From Rhodobacter sp. (lineage in GTDB: Bacteria > Pseudomonadota > Alphaproteobacteria > Rhodobacterales > Rhodobacteraceae), in the NCBI GenBank assembly GCA_030066215.1, contig JASJCA010000059.1, positions 1 through 59,026 of the forward strand: a stretch of DNA of 59,026 nt, given 5' to 3'. Made by a program: the position numbers and the translations under genes. Position 1 is the first letter of the stretch; each line of letters begins with the position of its first letter. A model generated the notes under the pieces. That model was not told where the DNA came from and ran no database searches. It saw only the letters and a program-made list of their open reading frames with translations. Positions 9,786 to 20,950 of this stretch are shown here, one piece after another.

Positions 9786-10925
9786 ATGGCAAAGCGCGAC
9801 TTCTACGAAGTGCTCGGCGTCTCCAAGGGAGCCTCGCCCGACGAGATCAAAAAGGCCTACCGCAGCAAGGCGAAAGAGCTGCACCCCGACCGGAACTCGG
9901 ACAATCCCAACGCCGAAAGCCAGTTCAAGGAAGTGAACGAGGCCTATGACGCGCTGAAGGACCCCGAAAGGAAGGCGGCCTATGACCGGTTCGGGCACGC
10001 TGCCTTCGAGGGCGGCATGGGCGGCGGCGGTGCGCGCGCGGCGCAGGGCGACTTCGCCAGCGCGTTCTCGGACGTGTTCGACGACCTTTTCGGCGATTTC
10101 ATGGGCGGCCGGTCCGGTGGCGGCGGACGCCAGCGCGCCACCCGTGGCTCGGACTTGCGCTACAACCTTCGGGTTTCCCTGGAAGACGCCTATAACGGGC
10201 TGCAGAAGGCGATCAACGTGCCGACCTCGGTCAGCTGTTCAACCTGTTCGGGCAGCGGTGCCGAGGGTGGGGCGGAACCGTCGATGTGCCCGACCTGTTC
10301 CGGCATGGGCAAGGTCCGTGCGCAGCAGGGCTTTTTCACCGTCGAACGCACCTGCCCGACTTGTTCCGGCATGGGCCAGATCATCCAGAACCCTTGCGGC
10401 ACCTGCGGCGGCGCGGGGCGGGTGGAAAAGGACCGCTCGCTCAGCGTGAACATCCCCGCTGGGGTCGAGACCGGCACCCGCATCCGGCTTGCCGGCGAAG
10501 GCGAGGCCGGGCTGCGCGGTGGGCCCGCGGGCGACCTTTATATCTTCATCGAGGTCGAGGAGCATCCGCTCTTCGTGCGCGACGGGCAGAACCTGTTCTG
10601 CCTGGTGCCGGTCAGCATGACCGCAGCCGCACTCGGCGGCGATATCGACGTGCCGACGATCGACGGCGGCCGCAGCCGGGTCAAGGTGCCCGGCGGCAGC
10701 CAGTCGGGCCGGCAGATGCGGCTGCGCAGCAAGGGTATGCCGGGGCTGCGCGGCGGCGGGCACGGCGACATGTTCATCGAGCTTGCGGTCGAGACCCCGG
10801 TGAACCTGACCGGCAAGCAAAAAGAGCTGTTGCGCGAATTCGAGCGGCTGGGCGAAAACAACAACCCCGAATCGAGCTCGTTCTTTTCCAAGGTCAAGAG
10901 CTTCTGGGACGGGATGAAGAGCTGA
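9786..10925 (+). CDS. dnaJ: co-chaperone DnaJ (Hsp40)
   Basis: DnaJ delivers substrates to DnaK and stimulates its ATPase. It is 379 residues with the full type-I layout. The J domain has the HPD motif in [13 protein letters not shown] glycine/phenylalanine-rich linker follows ([19 protein letters not shown]). Then come four zinc-binding CxxCxGxG repeats ([32 protein letters not shown]) and the C-terminal substrate-binding beta domains. The ribosome-binding site GGACGG lies just ahead of the ATG. It is co-transcribed with dnaK. Confidence 0.98.
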   Translation: MAKRDFYEVLGVSKGASPDEIKKAYRSKAKELHPDRNSDNPNAESQFKEVNEAYDALKDPERKAAYDRFGHAAFEGGMGGGGARAAQGDFASAFSDVFDDLFGDFMGGRSGGGGRQRATRGSDLRYNLRVSLEDAYNGLQKAINVPTSVSCSTCSGSGAEGGAEPSMCPTCSGMGKVRAQQGFFTVERTCPTCSGMGQIIQNPCGTCGGAGRVEKDRSLSVNIPAGVETGTRIRLAGEGEAGLRGGPAGDLYIFIEVEEHPLFVRDGQNLFCLVPVSMTAAALGGDIDVPTIDGGRSRVKVPGGSQSGRQMRLRSKGMPGLRGGGHGDMFIELAVETPVNLTGKQKELLREFERLGENNNPESSSFFSKVKSFWDGMKS

Positions 10926-10929
10926 CGGC

Positions 10930-10954
10930 GTCGGATCGGCTGCGCCGATCCGAC
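10930..10954 (+). terminator. hairpin at the 3' end of dnaKJ
   Basis: GTCGGATCGGC-TGC-GCCGATCCGAC is a perfect 11-bp stem with a 3-nt loop, starting 5 nt after the dnaJ stop codon. No T-run follows, so termination may be Rho-assisted or the hairpin may protect the mRNA 3' end. Confidence 0.6.
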
Positions 10955-11030
10955 CGGGGCGAGGGGGGCTGTCGTTCGCCAGGCTTTCGCGGTGCCACCG
11001 GCGCCACGGTCCCGCCTCACCCCTCGCGCT

Positions 11031-11062
11031 CCCCCCGAGGATATTTTTGGCCAGATGAAAGC
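11031..11062 (+). repeat. dispersed CCCCGAGG-ATATTTTT repeat, copy 1
   Basis: The sequence CCCCCCGAGGATATTTTTGG followed by CCAGATGAAAGC lies in the dnaJ-radC spacer. A close variant occurs at the right end of the window in the other orientation (58983-59012). The shared parts are the CCCCGAGG block, the TATTTTT run and a GA-rich tail. From memory, similar intergenic sequences recur in Rhodobacterales genomes; I cannot check that here. Confidence 0.55.
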
Positions 11063-11137
11063 CTGGGGCTGTTTACCCCCCATTAACCGCGGCACGGCAG
11101 ATTTGCCGGTATGGGCAAGGCGTTTCATGAGGCTCCG

Positions 11138-11863
11138 ATGCCGCTTTGTGCGGGCGAGGAGGCTGTGGTGGAGCTGTCGGCGGGACGGCTTCCATCCTAC
11201 ATCCAGGGCCACCGCAAGCGGCTGCGCGCCCGGTTCATGGCCGGCGGCGCCGCGGCGATGCCGGATTACGAGCTGCTGGAGCTGGTGCTGTTCCGCACCA
11301 TCCGGCGCGGCGACGTCAAGCCGCTGGCGCGCCGGTTGATCGACCACTTCGGCGACTTCAACCGGGTGATCTCGGCCCCGGCGGAGCGGCTGACCGAGGT
11401 CGAGGGCGTCGGCGAGGCTTTGGTGCAGGACCTCAAGATCCTCGAGGCGGCCGCCCATCGCATGGCGCGCGCGAAGGTCCTGCGGCGCCAGGTCTTGAGC
11501 GGCTGGGACGCGCTGCTGGACTATTGCCACACGGTGATGGCGCATCGCGAGACCGAACAGTTCCGGGTGCTCTATCTCGACCGCAAGAACGTGCTGATCG
11601 CCGACGAGGAACAGGCCAAGGGCACCGTCGACCACGTGCCGGTCTATCCACGCGAGGTGGTCAAGCGAGCGCTGGAGCTGAACGCCAGCGCGCTGATCCT
11701 GGTCCACAACCACCCCTCGGGCGACCCGAGCCCCTCGAATGCCGACATCTCGATGACCCGGGCGATCGACGAGGCCGCCCAGGCGCTGGGCCTGTCGCTG
11801 CACGACCACCTGATCATCGGCAAATCGAACGAGCTGAGCTTTCGCGCCGCGGGCTATCTCTGA
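11138..11863 (+). CDS. radC: RadC family JAB-domain protein
   Basis: This RadC-type (DUF2466) protein is 241 residues from the ATG preceded by GAGG with 5-nt spacing; an ATG nine codons upstream lacks such a site. The N-terminal half has a helix-hairpin-helix (LTEVEGVGEALVQDLKILEA). The C-terminal MPN/JAB metalloprotease-like domain carries the zinc motif HNHPSGDPSPSNAD. Despite the historical name, a direct DNA-repair role is doubtful and the true activity of housekeeping RadC is unknown. Its last 10 bp overlap the end of the convergent substrate-binding/OmpA gene. Confidence 0.9.
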   Translation: MPLCAGEEAVVELSAGRLPSYIQGHRKRLRARFMAGGAAAMPDYELLELVLFRTIRRGDVKPLARRLIDHFGDFNRVISAPAERLTEVEGVGEALVQDLKILEAAAHRMARAKVLRRQVLSGWDALLDYCHTVMAHRETEQFRVLYLDRKNVLIADEEQAKGTVDHVPVYPREVVKRALELNASALILVHNHPSGDPSPSNADISMTRAIDEAAQALGLSLHDHLIIGKSNELSFRAAGYL

Positions 11864-13419
11864 TCGACCCAGACCTCGACCCGGCGGTTGACACGCTTAC
11901 CCCACTCGGCCTCGTCACAGGCCACGGGCATCGCCTCGCCGAAGGCCTCGACCGAGATCTCCAGGGCGTCGCGGTCCGCCGCGGGGGCCGCGCGTAGAAC
12001 CGCGCGCCGCGCCGCCTCGGCCCGGCGTTGCGCCAGGCGGCGGTTGGCGTCTGCCGGGCCGTCGCCATCGCTGAAGCCGACGAAGGTCAAGGGCAGGCCG
12101 TCGAAGGCGCCGCGCTCCAGCTGCCCGGCCAAGATGTCGACGTTCGACAGCGAGTGCGCGTCGAGCCGCGTGCCGCCGGGCAGGAACCGGAAGCTGAGGC
12201 TCAGCCGTTCGGTGCCGCGCAGCGCCCGCACCAGTCGCTGCAGTTCGGTCAGCGGCACTTCGCCGCCACCGGCCGCGATGGCGTTCATCAGCCGGTCGCC
12301 CTGGGCCGGCACGGCGACCCCGTCGAGGCGCAGATCGACGAAGCCGGCGCGCGCGATCACCGGCTGCGCCGCGGGGGCGCGGACGAAGGCGAGGAACTCT
12401 CGCACGAGCACCGGCAGCCGGCGCGCCGGCGCGTAGACGAAGAGCGGCAGGGTCAGAGGGTAATCCTCGGTCTTGACGGTGCGCGGGGCAGCGCGGACCG
12501 ACATACCGCAGGGGCCGTTGATCGCCAGCGGCACGGCGTTGCCCACGGCCGAGAGCGGCACGATGCCGATCGCCAGCGGATCCGCCGCCACGGCGTCGGC
12601 CAAGGTCTCGTTGCTGAGGTGCCGGGTCACGTCCGGCGCGAGGTCCAGCCCGCGCGGGTCCAGCACCCGGGCGACGAAGTCCTGCGCGATGCCCGAGGCC
12701 GGATCGCGCAGATGCAGCGCAACGGGCGCGTCCGGTCCGCCAAGCGCCGCCCAAGTCTCTATTTCACCCGAAAACACCCGCGCGAGGCCCTGGATCGTCA
12801 ACCCGTCGAGCGGGTTGCCCGCCGCCACCACGGGCACCAGTGCGTCGAGCGCGACGATCCGGCTGCGCCGCGGGTTGGTCAGATCGCCGAGGCCGGCCTC
12901 ACGCGCCAGCGCGGTTTCCTGCGCCGTGGCGGGGCGGCTCGACAGCACCAGATCGGCCTCGTTGGCCAGGAGATCCGCGAAGCCTTCGGAGGTCGAGGTG
13001 ACGCGGAAGCCGATCCGCGCGGCGGGACGGCCCGAGGCTGCGTCGGTCAGCACGTAGCGGAAATCGCTGTCGCTGGTCACCTGGCGTTCGATGCCATAGC
13101 CGGCGCGGGTGGCGAAGGCCTCGACCAGGGCGGGCATCAGCACGTCGCCCAAGGTGCGCGCGCCCGACAGCGTGACCTCGGCCACATAGGCGGTCAGGTC
13201 GGGGCAGCCCGGCCCGTCGCAGATCACCCCGCTGCCGTCGAGCGTCAGCACGCCATAGGCGGTGTCGACACGGTAGAATTCACCGTCGAAGCTCAGCAAA
13301 TTGCCAGTGATCTCGACCGAGCCGTCGCGGGAGGTCAGCGTGACGTCATCGGCCGCAGTACGCCCGACAGATGCGACAAGAAAAAGTGCGGCGAAGACCG
13401 CCGCACGCCATTTGACCAT
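11854..13419 (-). CDS. substrate-binding domain fused to OmpA domain, exported
   Basis: This 521-residue exported protein combines two modules. A signal peptide (AAVFAALFLVASVGRTAA) is followed by a PstS-like periplasmic binding domain over roughly residues 70-350 (LGDVLMPALVEAFATRAGYGIE, LVLSSRPATAQE, GLARVFSGEIETWAALGG). The last roughly 130 residues form an OmpA-type peptidoglycan-binding domain (LTFVGFSDGDGPADANRRLA, then NRRVEVWVDQR). It may anchor a ligand-binding domain to the cell wall. It lies 21 bp after an unidentified periplasmic gene downstream of secA. The ligand is unknown; the phosphate assignment rests only on fold resemblance. Confidence 0.78.
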   Translation of the reverse strand: MVKWRAAVFAALFLVASVGRTAADDVTLTSRDGSVEITGNLLSFDGEFYRVDTAYGVLTLDGSGVICDGPGCPDLTAYVAEVTLSGARTLGDVLMPALVEAFATRAGYGIERQVTSDSDFRYVLTDAASGRPAARIGFRVTSTSEGFADLLANEADLVLSSRPATAQETALAREAGLGDLTNPRRSRIVALDALVPVVAAGNPLDGLTIQGLARVFSGEIETWAALGGPDAPVALHLRDPASGIAQDFVARVLDPRGLDLAPDVTRHLSNETLADAVAADPLAIGIVPLSAVGNAVPLAINGPCGMSVRAAPRTVKTEDYPLTLPLFVYAPARRLPVLVREFLAFVRAPAAQPVIARAGFVDLRLDGVAVPAQGDRLMNAIAAGGGEVPLTELQRLVRALRGTERLSLSFRFLPGGTRLDAHSLSNVDILAGQLERGAFDGLPLTFVGFSDGDGPADANRRLAQRRAEAARRAVLRAAPAADRDALEISVEAFGEAMPVACDEAEWGKRVNRRVEVWVDQR

Positions 13420-13440
13420 GAAAGCTCGATCCTGGCGCCG

Positions 13441-14790
13441 TCAATTCGCGGCGATCTTCAGGTCTTGCAGGAGGTTTTTCAACACCAGAAATTCGCCGAT
13501 CGCGTCGCAGTCGGGCATCGACAGGGTCAGGGTCACCGCTTTAATGCTGCCGTCGGCCTGGCGTTGCAGGGTGCGGCCGCCGACCTCTTTGCCGCAATTG
13601 TAGGCGGTCACCTCGGTCTCGACGCTGAGCCGCACGACGCCGTCGCGGGTGCGTGCGTCAGCGGGAAAGGTGTAGACCTCTGCCATCTGCGCATCGTCGA
13701 GCGACGGATCGCCGAGCTGTGTGATGAAGCCGCCGCCGGTGTTCAGCGCCGCGGCGGGGTCGCGCGGTTGGCCGGCCCAGACATGGCCGGCGGTGTCGTA
13801 GCCGGCGCCGAATTCCAGCGCGTGGATCTGCAGGCCGGTCTCGCCAGCGGTCTGCAGCACGACGCGGTCGACCGCGTCCGCCGAGGGCACGTTCAGCTGC
13901 GTCTCCGAGTCGGTGCCGTCGGCGAAGGCCACAGTGAAAGCGGCCTCGCGCGTGAGCGCCGGGATCAGTGCGGCGAAGGTACCGAGGTGGTTCGTGCGCG
14001 CGGTGAAAGCCAGATCGTCATGGCGCACCGTGATCGGCTCGTCGCCGCGGCAGGGGGCGGTCAGCATCAAGTTGACCATGCCGCCGGGTTTTTCTGCCGC
14101 CGACAGGATGACGCCGCAGGTCAGGCCGAATTCGTTACGCTTTGCGTCGGGTTCCACGGCCGCGGGGGCCGCGGCTGGTTCCGCCGTGCTGGCCATGCGT
14201 TTTGCCAGCCCAATGCCGGTTTCGGGCAGCGGCGCGGGGGCCAGCGCATCAGCCGGCGGGCGCGGCATGTCCGGCACGGGCGCGAGCGAGGTCCGCGGCG
14301 CGGCGGGTGCGGCCTCGGTCACCGCGGCCAGAATCACGGGCTCGGGCGTGACCTCGACCGCCGGTTCGGGTTCCGGTTTAGCGGTTGCGGTGCCGGCGGC
14401 CGTCTCGGTTTCGTCGGATACGGGCGCCACGGGCTCGGGGGCGGCGGCGGTCTCGGCATCGGCGGGCGTTTCAACGGCCGCGTCGGGGGTCGCCATGGCT
14501 TCGGTCGGGAGGGGCGCACCCGGCGCGACGGCAGGCTCCACGACCTCAGCCGCGGGACCGGGGAGATCGGCGGCGGCCACGGTGAAGTTCTCGGGCTGGC
14601 GGACCGGTTCGGGGGTCGCGGTGTCGGCGTCGGGCGGGTTGGCCCCCGGCAGGAGAGAGGCGGCCTGTATGTCGGCTGGCGGCGTGCCGATCCGCGCGGC
14701 CTCGGCGCCGTTGCGTTGCATCAGATGCGCAGTTGCGGTGGCCGCCACAATGGTCACCAGCGCCGTCACCAGTTTTTGGTTGGTCTTCAT
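13441..14790 (-). CDS. unidentified membrane-anchored periplasmic protein, low-complexity linker
   Basis: I do not recognise a named family. The 449-residue protein starts with one signal-anchor helix (KLVTALVTIVAATATAHLM). Residues about 35-200 are a low-complexity Ala/Pro/Glu/Thr-rich linker suited to spanning the periplasm. The last 250 residues look globular with a few cysteines (FGLTCGVILSAAEKPGGMVN, LSVETEVTAYNCGKEVGG, LTLSMPDCDAIGEF). The gene lies between secA and the binding/OmpA fusion, all on the minus strand, so a role in envelope biogenesis is a reasonable guess. The ATG was chosen over a GTG three codons upstream. Confidence 0.7.
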   Translation of the reverse strand: MKTNQKLVTALVTIVAATATAHLMQRNGAEAARIGTPPADIQAASLLPGANPPDADTATPEPVRQPENFTVAAADLPGPAAEVVEPAVAPGAPLPTEAMATPDAAVETPADAETAAAPEPVAPVSDETETAAGTATAKPEPEPAVEVTPEPVILAAVTEAAPAAPRTSLAPVPDMPRPPADALAPAPLPETGIGLAKRMASTAEPAAAPAAVEPDAKRNEFGLTCGVILSAAEKPGGMVNLMLTAPCRGDEPITVRHDDLAFTARTNHLGTFAALIPALTREAAFTVAFADGTDSETQLNVPSADAVDRVVLQTAGETGLQIHALEFGAGYDTAGHVWAGQPRDPAAALNTGGGFITQLGDPSLDDAQMAEVYTFPADARTRDGVVRLSVETEVTAYNCGKEVGGRTLQRQADGSIKAVTLTLSMPDCDAIGEFLVLKNLLQDLKIAAN

Positions 14791-14943
14791 CGAATACACC
14801 CGGGACTATCTGCCGTTTGCGGCAGTATGGCGGGCAATTGAGGAAACTCTGTGGCGGGCCTGTGGGATTTTGTCGTTATTCGGCAACAGTCGCGGCGGGT
14901 TTGCCGCGCCTGGTCGTCAGCGCCGGAGGCCGTGGGGAGCCGG

Positions 14944-17709
<2,766 letters not shown>

Positions 17710-17886
17710 GTTCTCTCCGAGGGATGCGAATTGACGTCAACGTGTGAGACGAGTGCTTGCCCGCCCCCGCCTTGGCCCATAACAAGAGCGGTGAGAAGGC
17801 GGCCGAGCGCGCCATGAGGCGATGTAAGGCCGGCCTTGTTTAGTGTCAATGTCGCGGACCGGCGCGGCCAATCGGGGATACGCGGA

Positions 17887-18735
17887 ATGCCATCTTTCAG
17901 GTCATGTTTTGCAGGCGCTGCGCTGGTGCTGGTGGCAGCGCAGCCGGCCGCGGCGCAAGAGGTCGGCGCCGGGACCGTGGTCGCCACGGTCGGCGGCCAG
18001 GAGATCACGATCGGTCATATGATCGTCATGCTGCAGGGCCTGCCGCAGCAGGACCAGCAATTGCCGGATGCCGAGCTCTTCGAGGGCATCCTCGAGCGGC
18101 TGATCCAGCAGGCCGCGGTCAGCCAGGCCGCGACCGAGCTGTCGCCGGGCACTGAGCTGCGCCTGGAAAACGAACGCAACGCACTGATCGCCTCGACCGT
18201 CGTCGACCGGCTGGCAAAGGGGATCCGGGTTGAAGACAGGGCGATCCAGGCCGCCTATGACCGCCGCTTCGCCAATTTCACGCCGGTGCGGGAATACAAC
18301 GCCTCGCACATCCTAGTGGAGACCGAGGAGGAGGCGCAAGCGATCGTCGCAGAGCTCGACGGCGGCGCCGATTTCGCCGAGACGGCCAAGCTGAAATCGA
18401 CCGGCCCGTCGGGTCCGGGGGGTGGTGCGCTCGGCTGGTTCGGGCCGGGGCGCATGGTGCCTGAGTTCGAGGCGGCGGTGAAGGCGCTGGAGGTGGGCCA
18501 AGTCTCGGCCCCGGTGCAGACCCAGTTCGGCTGGCACGTGATCCTGCTGAACGACAGCCGCCTGCCCGAGGTGCCGACCGTCGAGCAGATGCGCCAAGAG
18601 CTGGCCAACGAGGTCTGGCTGGACGCCATGCGCGCCGGCATCGCCGAGATGGTCGAGGCCGCCGGGGTAGACCGCCGCGACGTCTCGGGCATCGACCCAT
18701 CGGTGCTGCGCGATCAAGACCTGGTCGAATTCTAG
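17887..18735 (+). CDS. periplasmic peptidyl-prolyl isomerase (parvulin/PpiC type)
   Basis: This 282-residue exported foldase has a signal peptide (CFAGAALVLVAAQPAAA) and a SurA/PrsA-like N-terminal helical chaperone region. The parvulin domain spans roughly residues 135-235: REYNASHILVETEEEAQAIV, GPSGPGGGALGWFGPG, MVPEFEAAVKALEVG and FGWHVILLND. It probably helps newly exported envelope proteins to fold, which fits its position divergent from secA. argJ starts 13 nt after its stop, so the two are likely co-transcribed although functionally unrelated. Confidence 0.88.
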   Translation: MPSFRSCFAGAALVLVAAQPAAAQEVGAGTVVATVGGQEITIGHMIVMLQGLPQQDQQLPDAELFEGILERLIQQAAVSQAATELSPGTELRLENERNALIASTVVDRLAKGIRVEDRAIQAAYDRRFANFTPVREYNASHILVETEEEAQAIVAELDGGADFAETAKLKSTGPSGPGGGALGWFGPGRMVPEFEAAVKALEVGQVSAPVQTQFGWHVILLNDSRLPEVPTVEQMRQELANEVWLDAMRAGIAEMVEAAGVDRRDVSGIDPSVLRDQDLVEF

Positions 18736-18748
18736 GCGCCGGCGCGCG

Positions 18749-20080
18749 GTGATCGAGCGGGGCACACCGGTCAGACGGCTGCGGCGCGAGCTGCGGCGGC
18801 TACGGGCCGAGCTGAAGGCGCAACGCGCGGGCGCCGGGGCGCCGGCGCCGGCGGTTTCGCCGCTGGCCCCGCCGGGCGGCTTTCCGGACCTGCCGCAGGT
18901 CGGCGGCGTGCGCTTCGCCGCCGCCGAGGCCGGGGTGCGCTATGCCGGGCGCGCCGACGTGATGCTGGCCGAGCTGGCGCCGGGCACGCAAATCGCCGGC
19001 GTGTTCACCCAGTCCGCCACCCGCGCCGCGCCGGTGCTCGACTGCCAGGCAAAGCTCGGCGGCGACGCTGTGGGCGGCGCGGCGATCCTGGTCAATTCCG
19101 GCAACGCCAACGCCTTCACCGGGCACCACGGGGCCGCGGCTGTTTCGACCCTAACCCAGGCGGTTTCGGCGCAGTTGGGCGTGCCGGAACGCCGGGTCTT
19201 CACCGCCTCGACCGGGGTGATCGGAGAGCCCTTGCCGCACGACCGCATCGCCGCAAAGCTGGCCGAGCTCCACGCCGCGCTCGACCCCGGCAGCATCGGG
19301 CAGGCGGCGCGGGCGATCATGACGACCGACACTTTCGCCAAGGGCGCGGGTGCGGAGGTCGAGCTCGCCGGCCGGCCGGTGCGCCTCGCCGGGATCGCCA
19401 AGGGATCGGGCATGATCGCGCCGGATATGGCGACGATGCTGGTCTACGTGTTCACCGATGCCGCCGTCGCGCAGGCCGATCTGCAGCGCATGACCGAGCG
19501 GCTCTGCGACCGGAGCTTCAACTGCATCACCGTCGACAGCGACACCTCGACCTCGGACACGCTGCTGGTTTGCGCTACCGGGGCTTCGGGCGCGCGGGTC
19601 GGCGGGCCGCGCAGCGCCTCTGGCCAGGCGTTCGAGGCCGCGTTGAGCGAGGTGATGCGGGATCTGGCGCATCAGGTGGTGCGCGACGGAGAGGGGGCGA
19701 CGAAATTCGTCGAGGTCCGGGTAACCGGCGCGCAGAGCGATGCCGAGGCCAAGACGGCCGCGCTGGCCATCGCCAATTCGCCGCTGGTCAAGACCGCCAT
19801 CGCCGGCGAAGACCCGAACTGGGGCCGCGTGGTGATGGCCGTGGGCAAGTCTGGCGCCGCGGCCGACCGCGACAAGCTGTCGATCCGGTTCGGCGACATT
19901 CTGGTGGCCGAGCACGGCTGGGTGGCGCCGGGCTATCGCGAGGACCTGGGCGCGGCCTATATGAAAAACCAGGATTTGGTCCTGGCGGCCGATCTGGGTC
20001 TGGGGACCGGCGCCGCCACCGTCTGGACCTGCGATCTGACCCACGGCTACGTCTCGATCAACGCCGACTACCGGTCATGA
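18749..20080 (+). CDS. argJ: bifunctional ornithine acetyltransferase/N-acetylglutamate synthase
   Basis: ArgJ transfers the acetyl group from acetylornithine to glutamate, and often also makes N-acetylglutamate from acetyl-CoA, in arginine synthesis. The core begins at AVSPLAPPGGFPDLPQVGGV and contains the autoproteolysis site PDMATMLVYVF, where Thr229 becomes the N-terminal nucleophile of the beta chain. GNANAFTG and EDPNWGRVVMAVGKSG are also diagnostic. The only available start is a GTG, giving 443 residues with an arginine-rich N-terminal extension of about 34 residues (PVRRLRRELRRLRAELKAQR). No good ribosome-binding site precedes it. The stop overlaps the mutT start (ATGA). Confidence 0.95.
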   Translation: MIERGTPVRRLRRELRRLRAELKAQRAGAGAPAPAVSPLAPPGGFPDLPQVGGVRFAAAEAGVRYAGRADVMLAELAPGTQIAGVFTQSATRAAPVLDCQAKLGGDAVGGAAILVNSGNANAFTGHHGAAAVSTLTQAVSAQLGVPERRVFTASTGVIGEPLPHDRIAAKLAELHAALDPGSIGQAARAIMTTDTFAKGAGAEVELAGRPVRLAGIAKGSGMIAPDMATMLVYVFTDAAVAQADLQRMTERLCDRSFNCITVDSDTSTSDTLLVCATGASGARVGGPRSASGQAFEAALSEVMRDLAHQVVRDGEGATKFVEVRVTGAQSDAEAKTAALAIANSPLVKTAIAGEDPNWGRVVMAVGKSGAAADRDKLSIRFGDILVAEHGWVAPGYREDLGAAYMKNQDLVLAADLGLGTGAATVWTCDLTHGYVSINADYRS

Positions 20081-20475
20081 AAGTCGTTTTGGTCTCGGCG
20101 GTGGCTTTGATCGACGTTGATGGGCGCGTGCTGCTGGCGCAGCGGCCCGCGGGCAAGACGATGGCGGGGCTTTGGGAGTTTCCGGGCGGAAAGGTCGAGC
20201 CCGGCGAAACGCCGGAACACGCATTGATCCGAGAGTTGCACGAAGAACTGGGGATCGACACCTGGGAAAGCTGCCTCGCCCCGCTGACCTTCGCCAGCCA
20301 CAGCTATGACGACTTCCATCTTCTGATGCCGCTCTTTGCATGTCGAAAATGGCAAGGTATTCCGCATGCTAAGGAGGGCCAGGCATTGAAATGGGCCGCC
20401 GCGCGCGACCTGCGCAACTACCCGATGCCGCCTGCCGACCTGCCTTTGATCCCAATCCTACGCGATTGGCTCTGA
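20077..20475 (+). CDS. mutT: 8-oxo-dGTP diphosphatase MutT
   Basis: This 132-residue Nudix hydrolase cleans oxidised dGTP from the nucleotide pool to prevent A:T to C:G mutations. The Nudix box reads GGKVEPGETPEHALIRELHE and continues into ELGI. The MutT-type surroundings are also right: VSAVALIDVDGRVLLAQRP, then KTMAGLWEFPGGK, and a conserved tail with LPLIPILRDWL. It starts inside the argJ stop codon region (ATGA overlap), so translation is probably coupled. GGGGCCAGGCCCC, a short hairpin shortly after the stop, may mark the transcript end. Confidence 0.93.
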   Translation: MKVVLVSAVALIDVDGRVLLAQRPAGKTMAGLWEFPGGKVEPGETPEHALIRELHEELGIDTWESCLAPLTFASHSYDDFHLLMPLFACRKWQGIPHAKEGQALKWAAARDLRNYPMPPADLPLIPILRDWL

Positions 20476-20661
20476 CGCACGGGGCCAGGCCCCCGAAGTC
20501 GTACTGCCTTCGCGCGCAGGCCTGCTCTGAACGACCCTCGCAGGCGCCACCCGGACGGCTTTCACGGGCCGCAAATCGGATCGACTTATCCCCAACCCAT
20601 CGCGATATCTAGACCTGTCAATCCCCATAGCGCTCAACATTTACGCAAAATTAACCCAAAT

Positions 20662-20704
20662 TTGATCAGAATCTTAGTGATTTATGAATCGCTGCGCCTA
20701 TAGT
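20662..20704 (+). promoter_or_regulatory. AT-rich upstream region of the 45-residue ORF
   Basis: The bases before the small ORF are markedly AT-rich for this genome. TATAGT (20699-20704) is a plausible -10 about 35 bp before the GTG. TTGAT-CAGA-ATCTT (20662-20675) matches 8 of 10 defined positions of an FNR/FnrL box (TTGAT-N4-ATCAA), which would place it just upstream of the -35 region. Both readings are by eye; regulation by FnrL is speculation. Confidence 0.3.
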
Positions 20705-20738
20705 CACTTCAGGCGTTCCAGATGGGGAGGATCGCACA

Positions 20739-20876
20739 GTGCTTCGTACCATCATCATTGGCAGTTGCGTGTCCGTGCAGGGCACCTTCGTGCGGACGCT
20801 CGAAGGTGGCAAGATCGCGGTACGGGTCGGGAACCGCGTGTATTCCGGCTATCCGGTTGCGGCGTTGGCCGCCTGA
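20739..20876 (+). CDS. 45-residue small ORF of unknown function
   Basis: A GTG-started frame of 45 codons lies between mutT and infB. It is preceded by GGGGAGGATCGCACA, a strong ribosome-binding site, and ends 25 nt before a textbook terminator. It encodes a peptide beginning LRTIIIGSCVSVQGTFVRTL and continuing through KIAVRVGNRVYSGYPVAALA. Third positions are mostly G or C, as in real genes here. The pattern suggests three or four beta strands with turns at EGG and GNR, perhaps a small SH3- or OB-like barrel. There is no signal peptide or membrane segment. It is convergent with infB. I do not recognise a function. Confidence 0.7.
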   Translation: MLRTIIIGSCVSVQGTFVRTLEGGKIAVRVGNRVYSGYPVAALAA

Positions 20877-20901
20877 GCTCCACTGCTACCACTCAGGAAA
20901 G

Positions 20902-20927
20902 GGGAAGGCCCGGTGCCTTCCCTTTTT
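20902..20927. terminator. bidirectional intrinsic terminator between small ORF and infB
   Basis: GGGAAGGC-CCGGT-GCCTTCCC followed by TTTTT is a complete Rho-independent terminator for the plus-strand small ORF. Flanking AAAGG on the 5' side gives a weaker U-tract on the minus strand, so it may also end the infB transcript, whose stop codon lies 24 bp away. Confidence 0.85.
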
Positions 20928-20950
20928 CGTTGCACTGTGTCCGGGCCGGG

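Noticed and set aside
12028-14841. 937-residue open frame on the plus strand
   Set aside because: It spans two minus-strand genes with signal peptides and recognisable domains; its Gly/Arg/His-rich low-complexity product is typical of GC shadows.
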